Positions 29,569 through 40,021 are shown, counted from the first letter of the stretch. The stretch is 64,000 bases of DNA from Croceivirga radicis (GCF_002072105.2 NZ_MTBC01000004.1:344913-408912), one strand, 5' to 3'. Notes: generated by a model from the sequence alone, not told the origin. A program made the numbers and translations.

Positions 29569-31953
29569 CTACTCTACCTTAATAGAATTAACAATTTCAA
29601 AATCTTGTTCTAGCCTAATATCTTCTGAAGAACCGCCTACCATTACCTTAAATGCTCCTGCTTCTACAACAAAATCCATAGTACTAGTATAAACGGCTAA
29701 ATCTTCTTGACTCAACCAAAGGGTTAATTGTCTGACCTCTCCCGGTTCTAACGCCACCCTTTTAAACCCTCTTAAATTCAGCATAGGTTGCACGGTACTT
29801 GCTTTTAGGTCTTTTACGTAAACTTGCACTACTTCTTCACCAGCTACTTCCCCTGTATTTTGTAGGGTAAGTGTACATTTTATAGCCAACTCCTCTTCCT
29901 GTGAAACCGCTATTTCTAAATTGGAATATTTAAACTGTGTGTAACTTAGACCATAACCGAACGGCAATAACGGCTTTGCCGTTTCTTCTACATAATCTCT
30001 TCTTGCAGGGTTCCAATTATTATAATAAACTGGAAGTTGCCCTACAGACCTAGGTATAGAAACAGGTAATCTACCAGCAGGATTGTAATCTCCAAACAAT
30101 ACATCTGCAATGGCATTACCACCTTGTTCCCCAGGATACCAAGCATCTAATACGGCTTTGGCGTTCTCCATAGGCCAATTAATCAAAAGCGGCCTACCTT
30201 TTATAAAAACCACAACGGTAGGTGTGCCCGTTGCCACTACTGCCTGCAGTAATTCATTTTGTTTACCCATTAAATCTAATGTAGCACGGTCATAACCCTC
30301 GCCACTTTCCATATCCCCTATAATTTCCTCTTTTTTAGTTTTGGCCACAGTGGCCGCACCTGTTTCCAAATACTCGGTTTTAAAATCCCTTGCGCTTGAG
30401 CCGCCAAGAACTACAACCGCTACTTCTGCATCTTTGGCCGCTGCTACAGCAGCATTAATATCCGTTTGGGTGGTATCCCTTACCGCTGTACCTTTTACGT
30501 AATTAACCTTAGCATTGGGTAATTTGTTTTGTATCCCTTCTAATACGGTAATAATATGTTCGGGGTCTTGTGGTGCCGTATAATCTCCCAATTGATTATA
30601 CGTATTGTGCGCATTAGGACCAATTACGGCGATTGTTTTAAGATTTTTTGATAGCGGCAATAACTGCGCTTCATTCTTAAGCAACACTATTGATTTTTGG
30701 GCAACTTTTCTTGCTAAACGCTTATGTTCAGTACTTCTTACTATTTCGTTGGCCTGATTTTCATCCACATATGGAGTATCAAAAAGACCCATTTCAAATT
30801 TTAAACGCAATACCCTAGCCACAGCTTCATCTATACGTTTTGTTGAAACATTGCCTTTTTTAACTTCTTCTATCGATAACTGAAAAGCATTACTGCCCAA
30901 ATCTACATCTACACCAGAGTTAAGGCTTAAAGCTGCCGCTTCTGCATTACTGCTTACAATTTTATGATCACCCAATAACCCCTCTATACTTCCTAAATCT
31001 GAAACCACGTAGCCCTTAAACCCCCACTTATCTTTTAAAACATCTTGTAAGAGGTATTTGTGGGATGTACTTGGTATGCCATCTATAGAGCTATAGGCCG
31101 TCATAACAGACAGTGCTCCAGTTGCAATAGCTTCTTTAAACGGAAATAAATAGGATTGAAACAATTCCCTTTCTCCCATATGAACAGCAGCACCGTTATG
31201 ACCACCCTCTGAAACGCCATAGGCCGCAAAGTGTTTTAATGTAGACAAGACCCTATCTGGATTAGAAATTCCTTCTCCCTGAAAACCTTTTATAACCGCC
31301 TTACCCATTTTAGAGACTAAATACGGGTCTTCTCCAAAAGTTTCCTCTACTCTAGACCATCTTGGTTCTCTGGCCAAATCTAAAATGGGACCATAACCTA
31401 TATGCGCGCCTTGAGCCCTTAACTCTTTGGCGGTGGCTTTTGCCATTTCTTCTAATAAATCTACATCCCAAGTACTGGCTTGCCCAATTGCGGTAGGAAA
31501 AACAGTAGCACCAATTCCCATATGCCCATGCATGCTTTCTTCTGCTAAAAAAATGGGTATTCCTAAACGCGTTTCTTCTTTGGCATATTTCTGCAGGGCA
31601 TTGGTTGCCTTTGCGGCCAACGATGGGTTAAGTCCTGTTTTTAATGTTTTCTTTGTCCAAGGGTCTGCCCTTAAAAACCCCCAAAGCATTCCTATATGAC
31701 GCTTTGCTATGTCTGCTCTAAAATGTTCGCTTACCTGCACCTTATCACCGGTTTTTTCATACATCTTCCAACCTAGAGGAGACAATAATTGACCTACTTT
31801 TTCTTCAATGGTCATTCTTGGTAGCAAATCGTTTACCCGCTCGTCTATGGTTAAAGAGGCATTTTTATAGGGTGCCTTTTTACTTGGTTTATTTTGCCCT
31901 TGTATTGTTAGCGCACTACAGGTTAACAGCAGTAATACTATATTTTTAATCAT
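29569..31953 (-). CDS. bglX: Glycoside hydrolase family 3 (BglX-like exported beta-glycosidase)
   Basis: Retaining exo-beta-glycosidase, exported by the signal peptide MIKNIVLLLLTCSALTIQGQ. GH3 N-domain (about 35-370) has RLGIPIFLAEESMHG, the substrate-binding KHFAAYG (K240, H241) and the nucleophile D319 in VVSDLGSIEG; the alpha/beta C-domain (about 400-640) contains EQGGNAIADVLFGDYNPAGRLP; a fibronectin-III-like domain closes the protein. The usual SDW after the nucleophile is SDL here. Two bases after the GH20 gene, last of five leftward genes. Bond and sugar specificity cannot be read; beta-glucosidase is the default. Confidence 0.9.
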   Translation of the reverse strand: MIKNIVLLLLTCSALTIQGQNKPSKKAPYKNASLTIDERVNDLLPRMTIEEKVGQLLSPLGWKMYEKTGDKVQVSEHFRADIAKRHIGMLWGFLRADPWTKKTLKTGLNPSLAAKATNALQKYAKEETRLGIPIFLAEESMHGHMGIGATVFPTAIGQASTWDVDLLEEMAKATAKELRAQGAHIGYGPILDLAREPRWSRVEETFGEDPYLVSKMGKAVIKGFQGEGISNPDRVLSTLKHFAAYGVSEGGHNGAAVHMGERELFQSYLFPFKEAIATGALSVMTAYSSIDGIPSTSHKYLLQDVLKDKWGFKGYVVSDLGSIEGLLGDHKIVSSNAEAAALSLNSGVDVDLGSNAFQLSIEEVKKGNVSTKRIDEAVARVLRLKFEMGLFDTPYVDENQANEIVRSTEHKRLARKVAQKSIVLLKNEAQLLPLSKNLKTIAVIGPNAHNTYNQLGDYTAPQDPEHIITVLEGIQNKLPNAKVNYVKGTAVRDTTQTDINAAVAAAKDAEVAVVVLGGSSARDFKTEYLETGAATVAKTKKEEIIGDMESGEGYDRATLDLMGKQNELLQAVVATGTPTVVVFIKGRPLLINWPMENAKAVLDAWYPGEQGGNAIADVLFGDYNPAGRLPVSIPRSVGQLPVYYNNWNPARRDYVEETAKPLLPFGYGLSYTQFKYSNLEIAVSQEEELAIKCTLTLQNTGEVAGEEVVQVYVKDLKASTVQPMLNLRGFKRVALEPGEVRQLTLWLSQEDLAVYTSTMDFVVEAGAFKVMVGGSSEDIRLEQDFEIVNSIKVE

Positions 31954-31955
31954 AA

Positions 31956-34286
31956 TTATTTTACCAATATTTCATCTACAAATATGAATGTACCACGACC
32001 TTTACTGGATTTTTTTATGGGAGAAATTTCAATTTTTATAATCTTGGCCTCATGTGGCTCAAATGCCAGTTTAAAACCTTCTATGGCAGCATCGCCGTTA
32101 GCAACCTCTGGTCTTTCCACACTCACCTTTTTGGTAAAATGTACACCATCCATAGAAGTACTTACTTGAATTTTATTGGGGAAATAAATGTCTGCTCCTT
32201 GGTTTTCCAAAGCGTTAACCACTACAGAGCTTATGTTTTCCGCAATAGGTAGTTCCATGGTTAACGTAACCTCTTTATTGTACCAACCCAACCATTTACC
32301 ATCGCCAAAGTTTTTACTACCCTTGCGAATGTCCATCAAAGTACTTGCACCTTCTCCTTGGTAATTTTTATGCGGATTTGGACTCATGGCCAGTTTTGAC
32401 CCAAAACCTTTGTGAAAATCGATATACGTTTTTAGGGCGACACCTTTTTTCTTACCATCAACAAAAACAACGGCTTTTAAAGAATCTGAAGCCTTAAAGT
32501 GTAGCGTACTATCATAAACCTTGGAAGATTCCGTTAATGCCTCATTACCCAAAGCATAATAAATAGTGGCTTCTGGAAAATCCGTTTTTAAATCGATGTT
32601 TATAGACTTGGATTCAAAATCTGTTTCTGTTGAGGCGCTTACATTATAAACACTTTCTGCATAGTTAATGCCCATGGCATCCAAACTTTCCAATAGTGGA
32701 ACCAATCTAGATGTAAATGCTACATAATTTTTTTGCTTCCCTGAACTCCATAATGCCTCAGAAAGGGCAACCAGTCTTGGATATAGCATGTATTCTGATA
32801 TAGCTTCCGTCTCTATATACTCTGACCATAAATTTCCTTGTGCGCCCAACACATGTTTTTTCTGCTCAACCGACATGGAATCTACCACTGGGTCAAAATC
32901 ATATACTTTTTCTAAAGGCGTATACCCTCCAAACGCCTGTGGCTCCCTATCTTGGTCTCCTTGATAAAAGTTTAGATAAACGTGAGATTCAGGAGTCATA
33001 ATTACATCATGCCCTTGCTTTGAGGCTTCCCATCCACCTTGAATACCTCGCCAACTCATAACCGTGGCTTTGGGTGCCAAGCCACCTTCTAAAATCTCGT
33101 CCCAACCAATTAAGGTTTTGGCTTTGCTATCTAAGAAAGTCTCTATACGTTTGATGAAATAGCTTTGTAATTCGGCAACATCTTGCAATCCTTCCTCCGC
33201 AATTCGTTTTCTACAATGCGGACATTTGGCCCAATTGGTTTTAGTGGCCTCATCGCCACCAATATGTATGTATTTAGACGGGAACACCGTCATAACCTCT
33301 GTTAACACATTTTCTAGAAATTCAAAAGTAGATTCCTTGCCTGCGCAATAGATATCTGTAATTGGCCAAACGCCACCAGAAGGCACACCAATCTCTTGAT
33401 CAAAACAAGCCAATTCTGGATAAGCCGCAATAGCACTCATTACGTGCGCGGGCATTTCTATTTCTGGAATTACCTGTATACCGTATTTAGCAGCATAAGC
33501 AACAACCTCTTTTAACTCTTCTTGCGTATAAAAGCCTCCAAATGTTGCTTTATCCGTTGGTGAATTTGGCGTACGGGCATTCCAGTGTTTTTCTTCTTGG
33601 TCTACCCTATAACCCCCAACTGCTGTTAGTCTTGGATACTGCTTTATCTCCATTCGCCAACCTTGATCATCTACCAAATGCAAATGAAGGGTATTCATTT
33701 TAAGGAAAGCTAAACGGTCAATCGTTTTCAATAAGTAAGATTTATCAAAGAAATGCCTAGATACATCTAACATTACCCCTCTCCATTGATATCTTGGTTT
33801 GTCCTCTATCCGTACTAAAGGAATTGTAAATTCCTGACTGGACGAAGTAAAATATTCCTTACCTATTACTTGTTTTAGCGTTTGCTGTGCATGGCTAAAA
33901 CCTAATTTTGATGCCGCTTCTACAGTAATTTTATCTTCTAACACTTCTAAGACATAGGCTTCTGGATCTAGACTTTTGTTGAGAACAAATACGATATAAT
34001 TACCTTCTGAAACCTCTTTGACATCTGCTAGAACAGCATTGCTATTTTGAATTTTTTCTTTAATCTCAAGGTAAAGATTTTGCTCCGAAAGATGTTTAGA
34101 AACCACCCATTGGGTGTTCTTGTTTAGAACAAAACCACCCTTATTCATTACAACCGAATTGGGTTGCGGTATTAAGGCAATATCTTCTTTTGAAACAGAA
34201 GAAGTATTATTTGTATTACAGGAAAACAACGCTATTGACATTGCAATCAATAGCATTATTCCTGCTTTTGGTTGGTTGGTTTTCAT
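31956..34286 (-). CDS. Beta-N-acetylhexosaminidase lipoprotein, GH20
   Basis: Removes terminal beta-GlcNAc/GalNAc by substrate-assisted catalysis. Lipoprotein (lipobox ALFSC, Cys23). A GH20b N-terminal domain (about 35-160) precedes the catalytic barrel (about 163-510) with the D345-E346 catalytic pair in HIGGDEATKTNW, HLHLVDDQGWR and PEIEMPAHV. The C-terminus (about 620-776) resembles a carbohydrate-binding discoidin-like/chitobiase module. Twenty-five bases downstream of the GHL10-like gene in the same operon. Confidence 0.95.
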   Translation of the reverse strand: MKTNQPKAGIMLLIAMSIALFSCNTNNTSSVSKEDIALIPQPNSVVMNKGGFVLNKNTQWVVSKHLSEQNLYLEIKEKIQNSNAVLADVKEVSEGNYIVFVLNKSLDPEAYVLEVLEDKITVEAASKLGFSHAQQTLKQVIGKEYFTSSSQEFTIPLVRIEDKPRYQWRGVMLDVSRHFFDKSYLLKTIDRLAFLKMNTLHLHLVDDQGWRMEIKQYPRLTAVGGYRVDQEEKHWNARTPNSPTDKATFGGFYTQEELKEVVAYAAKYGIQVIPEIEMPAHVMSAIAAYPELACFDQEIGVPSGGVWPITDIYCAGKESTFEFLENVLTEVMTVFPSKYIHIGGDEATKTNWAKCPHCRKRIAEEGLQDVAELQSYFIKRIETFLDSKAKTLIGWDEILEGGLAPKATVMSWRGIQGGWEASKQGHDVIMTPESHVYLNFYQGDQDREPQAFGGYTPLEKVYDFDPVVDSMSVEQKKHVLGAQGNLWSEYIETEAISEYMLYPRLVALSEALWSSGKQKNYVAFTSRLVPLLESLDAMGINYAESVYNVSASTETDFESKSINIDLKTDFPEATIYYALGNEALTESSKVYDSTLHFKASDSLKAVVFVDGKKKGVALKTYIDFHKGFGSKLAMSPNPHKNYQGEGASTLMDIRKGSKNFGDGKWLGWYNKEVTLTMELPIAENISSVVVNALENQGADIYFPNKIQVSTSMDGVHFTKKVSVERPEVANGDAAIEGFKLAFEPHEAKIIKIEISPIKKSSKGRGTFIFVDEILVK

Positions 34287-34310
34287 TGAAATTCGTTTGG
34301 TTCGGGCTTA

Positions 34311-35432
34311 TTATTTCTTACTCTCCCTAATGGCCTTAAAGTGGTCTTCTGTTATTGCAGGGCCGTCAAAAATAGCAACACCTTTGGCACCGTTATCTTT
34401 AGCCAATTGTATTGCCTTGGCCACATCTTCACCAGACATTTCTGGCACATATATACCCGTATGTAATTGTGTATTTTTAGCAGCTAAATCTTGCACACCT
34501 TGTTTTGTGGCAAAACCCACCCACTCTACAGGTTCATTATAAAAGTTATTGTAAATCATTGGCAATACTACATCGACATTCCATTTATCCCAACGTTGTC
34601 TTACCATATGATCGGCCATTTCTGGATAAGGAAAAACAGCTGCGGTCAATATTTTGTTTTTCTTGTGAACGATGTCATAAGCATCATTTACCACTGCTCT
34701 AATCTTATTTAACCTAAATTGTTTCCATTCAATATCTATTGCAGGGTTTTCCATTTCTCTTGGATTTCTACCATGCTCTTTCTCAAAGGTTTCTACACAT
34801 ACATCGCAATAGCAAAAATCATAATCTGGTAGCTCTGTCTCCTGCTTTAAATCATACTTTGGCAATAGACCAACCGGCAAATACACGTCTGGATATCTTA
34901 TATAGTCTAAGTGTACACTGGCAACATCCTCAACATCTGCCAATTCTGAAACCAATTTTAGCACGTGGTTTCTAGATTCTGTTCTAGTAGGACATAAAAA
35001 TTCATAATAACCAACGTAAGGTCTATTATCATAAGCAGATTTACCACTTCTGCTAACCACGTACCATTCTGGATGTTTGTTTACCTCTTTATCTCCTGGT
35101 CTATTCATGGCCATTATCCACGCATGCAACTCTAATCCTTCTTTTTTTGCCAAAGGTGCCAATCTAGCTAAGAGCTTTGCATCTGCATTGGTGTTAATTA
35201 AAATAGCATCCAATCCATTTTGCTTATACTTTTTAAACTCTTCTGTATAAGATTCGTCTGTACGTTCTGGATCCGCCGTAATCCAAGTCCAATACTTAAA
35301 GGGTTCTTCTATAATGGATAAATCGGTGGCCTTTTTGGTATCCGTTATTGGTTTTGCTCCAATATTATCCAAACAAGCATAGTTGGTGAGTACTAAAACA
35401 GCTGCTAGCAGCGATAAACTTATTTTTTTCAT
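34311..35432 (-). CDS. GHL10-like putative glycosidase lipoprotein
   Basis: Putative TIM-barrel hydrolase (373 residues) with signal sequence and lipobox-like NYAC. The family-typical strand VASVHLDYIRYPDVYLP (about 165-180) with the DYIRYP signature, YWTWITADPER near the start, and PMIYNNFY late in the barrel point to the GHL10 (formerly DUF187) group of glycoside-hydrolase-like proteins. Activity has not been inferred here. A short cysteine cluster, CYCDVC, is unusual in the barrel and might bind metal. It overlaps the upstream CBM9-like gene by 4 bases, implying coupled translation and a joint role in glycan breakdown. Confidence 0.75.
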   Translation of the reverse strand: MKKISLSLLAAVLVLTNYACLDNIGAKPITDTKKATDLSIIEEPFKYWTWITADPERTDESYTEEFKKYKQNGLDAILINTNADAKLLARLAPLAKKEGLELHAWIMAMNRPGDKEVNKHPEWYVVSRSGKSAYDNRPYVGYYEFLCPTRTESRNHVLKLVSELADVEDVASVHLDYIRYPDVYLPVGLLPKYDLKQETELPDYDFCYCDVCVETFEKEHGRNPREMENPAIDIEWKQFRLNKIRAVVNDAYDIVHKKNKILTAAVFPYPEMADHMVRQRWDKWNVDVVLPMIYNNFYNEPVEWVGFATKQGVQDLAAKNTQLHTGIYVPEMSGEDVAKAIQLAKDNGAKGVAIFDGPAITEDHFKAIRESKK

Positions 35433-36508
35433 GAGTCTGTTTTTTTAAGTTGAAAATCGCCATCTTCTTGCACCGTTAACTGGTTGCCGGTAAATGGACT
35501 TACAGCGGTAATAAACCAACCGCCAATAGTATTTGTAAATTTTACGATAATTGTTTTACCCAAAATGGTATGAGGTTCTAAACCTAGAACAGTTAAGGCA
35601 TTTGCAGGCCTACCATATTTTTCTGTGTACGATTTTTGCGCCCTGTATAAACTATACAAATACCATTTAATTTGTTCGTCTTTAGGGATAATAAAGCTAT
35701 CCCCTTTTGTTTTTTCTGAAAAATAGGCATAGCCCCAATGTTCTGGTTCGTGCATATTAATGACGCCCTGTGGCGACCAAACCCAATTGTATTCTGGCAA
35801 AAAATTACCTTTAGCATCTTTTTTACGATAGTATTTGCCATCGTTCAACTCAAAATCCCAATTAACCCGCGAAAAGTTTATGCGCCAAAAATCTCCAATT
35901 GGCAATTTATTACTACCACTAGGTTCTTTTAAAACAGACCATGGCATTGCAATTTCAATACTCCAACTTTTATCCGTGTCAGAGGCATTATTTATACTAC
36001 CTTCAACAGATACTGCAGATTTTAAGCCATTTATATCCCAATTGTAGATAATTGGACCACCATCACGGTAGGCTTTCACCATTAACAAATCCCACACCGT
36101 GTTCAAGGCATTCATTTCAAACTCCATATAATTTTGGGTGTCTCCATCCGGGTCTATAAAAACCTCAAAATCATTATTATAAAAAATAATGGTGTCTCGT
36201 TGTTTAAGTGTTGCCCAAACATGTGGCTCTTCTAAATGCGCATAGAAATAGAGGTTTTCTTCATCCCAGAGCATTTTTAGATTGGTCTTGTACTTTGGTG
36301 TTTTATTGCCTTCAATATCTATAAAATCTGCAGACCACGGTGCATTGTTCCAAGTTTTCTCGTCTGCCTTCCCATCAATTTTAATAGCACTCTCCGCTTT
36401 ATGTACCACATAGGTTCTTGGCGTTCTAATATTTTGCGCCAACGTGTTGGCAACGCCACCAATTAGCAGTAAAATTAAAATAGTAGATTTTATAATATTC
36501 ACTTTCAT
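35429..36508 (-). CDS. CBM9-like carbohydrate-binding exported protein
   Basis: Exported protein (359 residues; signal ending NTLAQ) with one carbohydrate-binding family-9-like beta-sandwich (about 35-270). Visible family features are AIKIDGKADEKTWNNAPWS, LKMLWDEENLYFYAHLEEPHVWA, NDFEVFIDPDGD and YMEFEMNALNTVWDL. No catalytic domain is present, so binding to the substrate is the likely role. Between GH92 (25 bases upstream) and the GHL10-like gene (4-base overlap). Confidence 0.86.
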   Translation of the reverse strand: MKVNIIKSTILILLLIGGVANTLAQNIRTPRTYVVHKAESAIKIDGKADEKTWNNAPWSADFIDIEGNKTPKYKTNLKMLWDEENLYFYAHLEEPHVWATLKQRDTIIFYNNDFEVFIDPDGDTQNYMEFEMNALNTVWDLLMVKAYRDGGPIIYNWDINGLKSAVSVEGSINNASDTDKSWSIEIAMPWSVLKEPSGSNKLPIGDFWRINFSRVNWDFELNDGKYYRKKDAKGNFLPEYNWVWSPQGVINMHEPEHWGYAYFSEKTKGDSFIIPKDEQIKWYLYSLYRAQKSYTEKYGRPANALTVLGLEPHTILGKTIIVKFTNTIGGWFITAVSPFTGNQLTVQEDGDFQLKKTDS

Positions 36509-36533
36509 ATGCTTTACCTGTCTCTTTTATAGC

Positions 36534-38792
36534 TTAATCTAAACCCCACTTATAATTGGGTTCTGGCCCCATTATTAACGTAAGGGTACCACCGGCTAGA
36601 ATAGTTTTATGTTCTAATGTGGTAGTATTGAATGGCTGCCCATTTAAGGTGGCCGATTGTATGTATTTGTTTTCTTTAGAAACCTGTTCTGCAACAATGG
36701 AAAAGGTATTACCACCTGGTAATTTAATTTCTGATTTTGCAAATAAAGGCCTACCTATTTCATAAGTGCCACTAGCCGGATTCATTGGATAAATACCCAT
36801 AGCACTTAGCACATACCATGCAGACATTTGGCCAGCATCTTCATTACCGCTAAGTCCGTTTGGGGTAGTATTGTATTGGGTTTGCAAAATAGAATCTACC
36901 CAAAATTGAGTTTTCCATGGTTTACCTGCTTTGTTGAACAGATAAGCAATATGGTGGCTTGGTTCATTGCCGTGGGCATACTGCCCTATAAGTCCCGTTA
37001 TATCATTAGAGGCTTCCTCTCCCGTAATTTCTGAAGATTCCGTAAAGAGCTGCTCCAACATTTCTGAAAATGATGTTTTGCCACCATGCAGCTCTATTAA
37101 ACCATTAACATCATGTGGCACAAACCAACTATGTTGCCATGCATTACCCTCCGTATAATCCGTATTTTCCATATGTTTGGAATATTTAGGGTCAAACGGA
37201 GTTCTAAATTGGCCACCATCATAAGACCTACCTCGCATAAAACGGGTCTCTGCATCAAATACCTTTTTGTAGGCATTGGAACGCTCAATAAAATACTGGT
37301 AATCCGCTTCCTTTTTTAAGGCCTTTGCCAGTTGCGCAACACACCAATCATTATACGCGTATTCTAGGGTATAGGTAACATTCTCATCTACTTTATCAAA
37401 AGGTACGTAACCAACCTCCTTAAAATACTTAAGGCCCCTCTTATCTTGCATCATGGTTTGCTTCATGGCCTCAAATGCCAATTCAGCATCAAAACCTTGA
37501 ATACCTTTAAAATATGCTTCCACGATTACGGGAATGGAATGGTAACCCGTCATGGTATCCGTTTCATTACCGTATAAAGTCCAAACTGGTAAACTGCCAC
37601 TTTGCTTATAATAGACCAGCATGGAGTTAATAATATCAGACACTACAGTTGGGTTTACCAGGGTTAGTAGGGGCTGTTCTGCCCTAAAGGTATCCCAAAG
37701 GGACAGTGTACTATAAACCTTAAAGTTTTTAGCCGATCCTATGCTATCGTTACTAAATCTAAATTGTCCATTACTATCGCTAAACAATACAGGCGCTACT
37801 TGACTATGATATAATGCCGAATAAAAAATAGTTTTTAGACTGTCTACCGCTGTGGTAACCTGTATTTTAGATAATGCCTGTTCCCATTCTTTTTGAGCCG
37901 TTTTTTGTGCTTCTTCAAATGTTACGTTTGCTGCGCTTTCTAAATTTAATTTGGCATTTGCGACGCTTACACTAGAAATGGCCGTTTTAACTTCCAGGGT
38001 ATCCAAGGTAGTATCAAAAAAGAATTGCGCTGCGCTAATACCATCAGCCATAGAATTTTCTACCAATTCCTGTTTAGTATAAAGCTTAGCATCCTTTATA
38101 GGTGAGGAAAACTTTGAAACAAAAAACACTTTTTGATTTTTGGCCCAACCTTTACTATGCCTATATCCAGAAATAGTTACACTATCTTCTACCTTTATTG
38201 ACGTATTAATGGGTGTATCCCAGTTAACGGCAAAAGCTAAATCTAGAACAACACTTTTAACTTTAGCTTGTTTATAATCGTATTTTTGAAACCCTACACG
38301 TTCCGTAGCGGTAAGCCCTACCGCAACTTTACTATCCTCTAAATAAACCGAATATAATCCTGGAGTTGCCTTTTCATTCAAATGAGAAAACGAGGAAACG
38401 TAAGGCTTAAGTTTATTTTCTTTTGGCATGTTTGCCAAATCCAGTGATTTGGTAGCTGGCGTAAAAAGTATATCAGATAAGTCTCCAATGCCCGTACCAC
38501 TTAAATGCAAATGGCTAAAACCAGCTATGATAGAGTCAGAAAAATGATAACCAGAGCTCCAATCCCAACCACTGGTACCATTATCTGGACTCAACTGAAT
38601 CATTCCAAAAGGGACGGTTGCACCAGGATAAGTATGGCCATGACCGCCTGTACCTATAAAAGGGTCAACGTAGGCCAATGGGGTTTTAGATTGTTCTAAA
38701 TTATGGGAAGTGTCTTTTTCGTGTTGCTTACACGCAAAAAAAACGAATTGTGTAATTATTAAAAGGCAACAATATTTTTTATCTAAAATCAT
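36534..38792 (-). CDS. Alpha-mannosidase lipoprotein, GH92
   Basis: Calcium-dependent inverting exo-alpha-mannosidase typical of Bacteroidota that feed on N-glycans or fungal mannan. Lipoprotein signal with lipobox VFFAC. The N-terminal sandwich begins YVDPFIGTGGHGHTYPGA and contains HLSGTGIGDL; the (alpha/alpha)6 catalytic domain carries GNEPSHHIAYLF (about 608) and GNEDAGQMSAWYVLSAMG (about 649), the family's substrate and calcium site. Length 752 is normal. First gene of the five-gene operon ending at the 29512 terminator and divergent from the LytS gene. Confidence 0.96.
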   Translation of the reverse strand: MILDKKYCCLLIITQFVFFACKQHEKDTSHNLEQSKTPLAYVDPFIGTGGHGHTYPGATVPFGMIQLSPDNGTSGWDWSSGYHFSDSIIAGFSHLHLSGTGIGDLSDILFTPATKSLDLANMPKENKLKPYVSSFSHLNEKATPGLYSVYLEDSKVAVGLTATERVGFQKYDYKQAKVKSVVLDLAFAVNWDTPINTSIKVEDSVTISGYRHSKGWAKNQKVFFVSKFSSPIKDAKLYTKQELVENSMADGISAAQFFFDTTLDTLEVKTAISSVSVANAKLNLESAANVTFEEAQKTAQKEWEQALSKIQVTTAVDSLKTIFYSALYHSQVAPVLFSDSNGQFRFSNDSIGSAKNFKVYSTLSLWDTFRAEQPLLTLVNPTVVSDIINSMLVYYKQSGSLPVWTLYGNETDTMTGYHSIPVIVEAYFKGIQGFDAELAFEAMKQTMMQDKRGLKYFKEVGYVPFDKVDENVTYTLEYAYNDWCVAQLAKALKKEADYQYFIERSNAYKKVFDAETRFMRGRSYDGGQFRTPFDPKYSKHMENTDYTEGNAWQHSWFVPHDVNGLIELHGGKTSFSEMLEQLFTESSEITGEEASNDITGLIGQYAHGNEPSHHIAYLFNKAGKPWKTQFWVDSILQTQYNTTPNGLSGNEDAGQMSAWYVLSAMGIYPMNPASGTYEIGRPLFAKSEIKLPGGNTFSIVAEQVSKENKYIQSATLNGQPFNTTTLEHKTILAGGTLTLIMGPEPNYKWGLD

Positions 38793-38917
38793 CTTTATGA
38801 AATCCTTTTTGGACTTATAGAATTATAAATTTTTCTATTTTACGGCAGAATTTGGTTATTTATTAGACCAACAACAGTTAACACTAGCTTAACGCGATAA
38901 AATTAGTTCCTTATAAT

Positions 38918-40021
38918 TTGAATACATTAAATAAGAAAGTAAAAAACCGGTTAGCACTTACCAATGCTACAAATTTTAAAATAAAACCGTTTCATCATGT
39001 TGTATTTTGGGCGTTTTATTTTTTATTCAATTTTTTACGTTGGGGCAGTTTTTATAGCGATTATCTGTACTCTTTTAAATCTAACTTATTAGGTTTTCCT
39101 ATTCATATCATACTCTCCTATTTTACCATTTACTATCTAATACCCAGATATATATTCAGGAAGAAATTTTTAAGTTTTGTTGTCTTACTTATTCTCTCCA
39201 TATTCATTATGGTATTTTTTAAGTTTGAGCTTACAAAATTTTTGATCAGTAACAACGTATGGCCAGAAGGTCCAGAAACGTACTACCTTACCTTTGATTA
39301 CACCATTGTAATGATGTTGGGAGAACTTTACGTGATAACCTTTGTAGCCTCTATTAAGCTTACTATAGATTGGCTGCGAGAAAGTGGTAGAATAGCAAAA
39401 CTGGAAAAGGCCCAGTTAGAAACAGAATTAAAATTTTTGCGAAACCAGATATCTCCCCACTTTTTCTTTAATACCTTAAACAACATTTACGCGCAAAGCC
39501 TTGATAATTCTAAAGACACTCCGGACACCATTTTAAAATTATCAGATTTAATGCGGTATTTGATATATGATGCCAACAAAAAAAAATACCAAAGTCTTAA
39601 GAAGGAATTAGAGTTTTTGGAAAACTATATAGAGCTAGAACGCATAAGACATACTCAAAATCTAAATTTGGTCTACCATGTAGAAGGCAATCCAAGAGAC
39701 AAAAAAATAATTCCGTTACTACTGATAAATTTTGTAGAAAATGCATTTAAACACGGTGCTAACAAAAGCATAGAAAAGGTTGATATATTAATTGACCTAA
39801 TTATTAAAGAAGATTGGTTAACATTTAAAATCAACAACACCAAACCCACTCAAAAATTTATCACCGTATCTAAAAAAGATAAAGGGGGTGTTGGGTTAAC
39901 CAACGTTAAAAAGAGATTGGAATTGCGGTATGCCGAAAATGAATATGATTTAAATATTACCGAAACCAAAACTAACTTTCAAGTAGAATTAAACTTAAAA
40001 TTGATGCCAGATGAAGCTTAA
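38918..40021 (+). CDS. LytS/YehU-type sensor histidine kinase
   Basis: Membrane sensor kinase of the His_kinase (PF06580) class. Four membrane segments fill residues 25-150; a short coiled coil leads to the phosphoacceptor H181 in LRNQISPHFFFNTLNNIY; the ATPase part has LLINFVENAFKHG (N box) and KGGVGLTNVKKRLEL (G box). No extracellular sensor domain is seen. Start is TTG 38918: an in-frame TAG lies 11 codons upstream, and the next Met (about 98) falls inside the membrane region. It overlaps the regulator gene by 11 bases, so the two work as a pair. Confidence 0.92.
   Translation: MNTLNKKVKNRLALTNATNFKIKPFHHVVFWAFYFLFNFLRWGSFYSDYLYSFKSNLLGFPIHIILSYFTIYYLIPRYIFRKKFLSFVVLLILSIFIMVFFKFELTKFLISNNVWPEGPETYYLTFDYTIVMMLGELYVITFVASIKLTIDWLRESGRIAKLEKAQLETELKFLRNQISPHFFFNTLNNIYAQSLDNSKDTPDTILKLSDLMRYLIYDANKKKYQSLKKELEFLENYIELERIRHTQNLNLVYHVEGNPRDKKIIPLLLINFVENAFKHGANKSIEKVDILIDLIIKEDWLTFKINNTKPTQKFITVSKKDKGGVGLTNVKKRLELRYAENEYDLNITETKTNFQVELNLKLMPDEA

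Noticed and set aside
38874-38908. LytTR-type binding site (ACAGTTAAC) between the GH92 and LytS genes
   Set aside because: One half-site is a fair match, but the second candidate is 29 bases away rather than the usual 21, so the direct repeat is not convincing.
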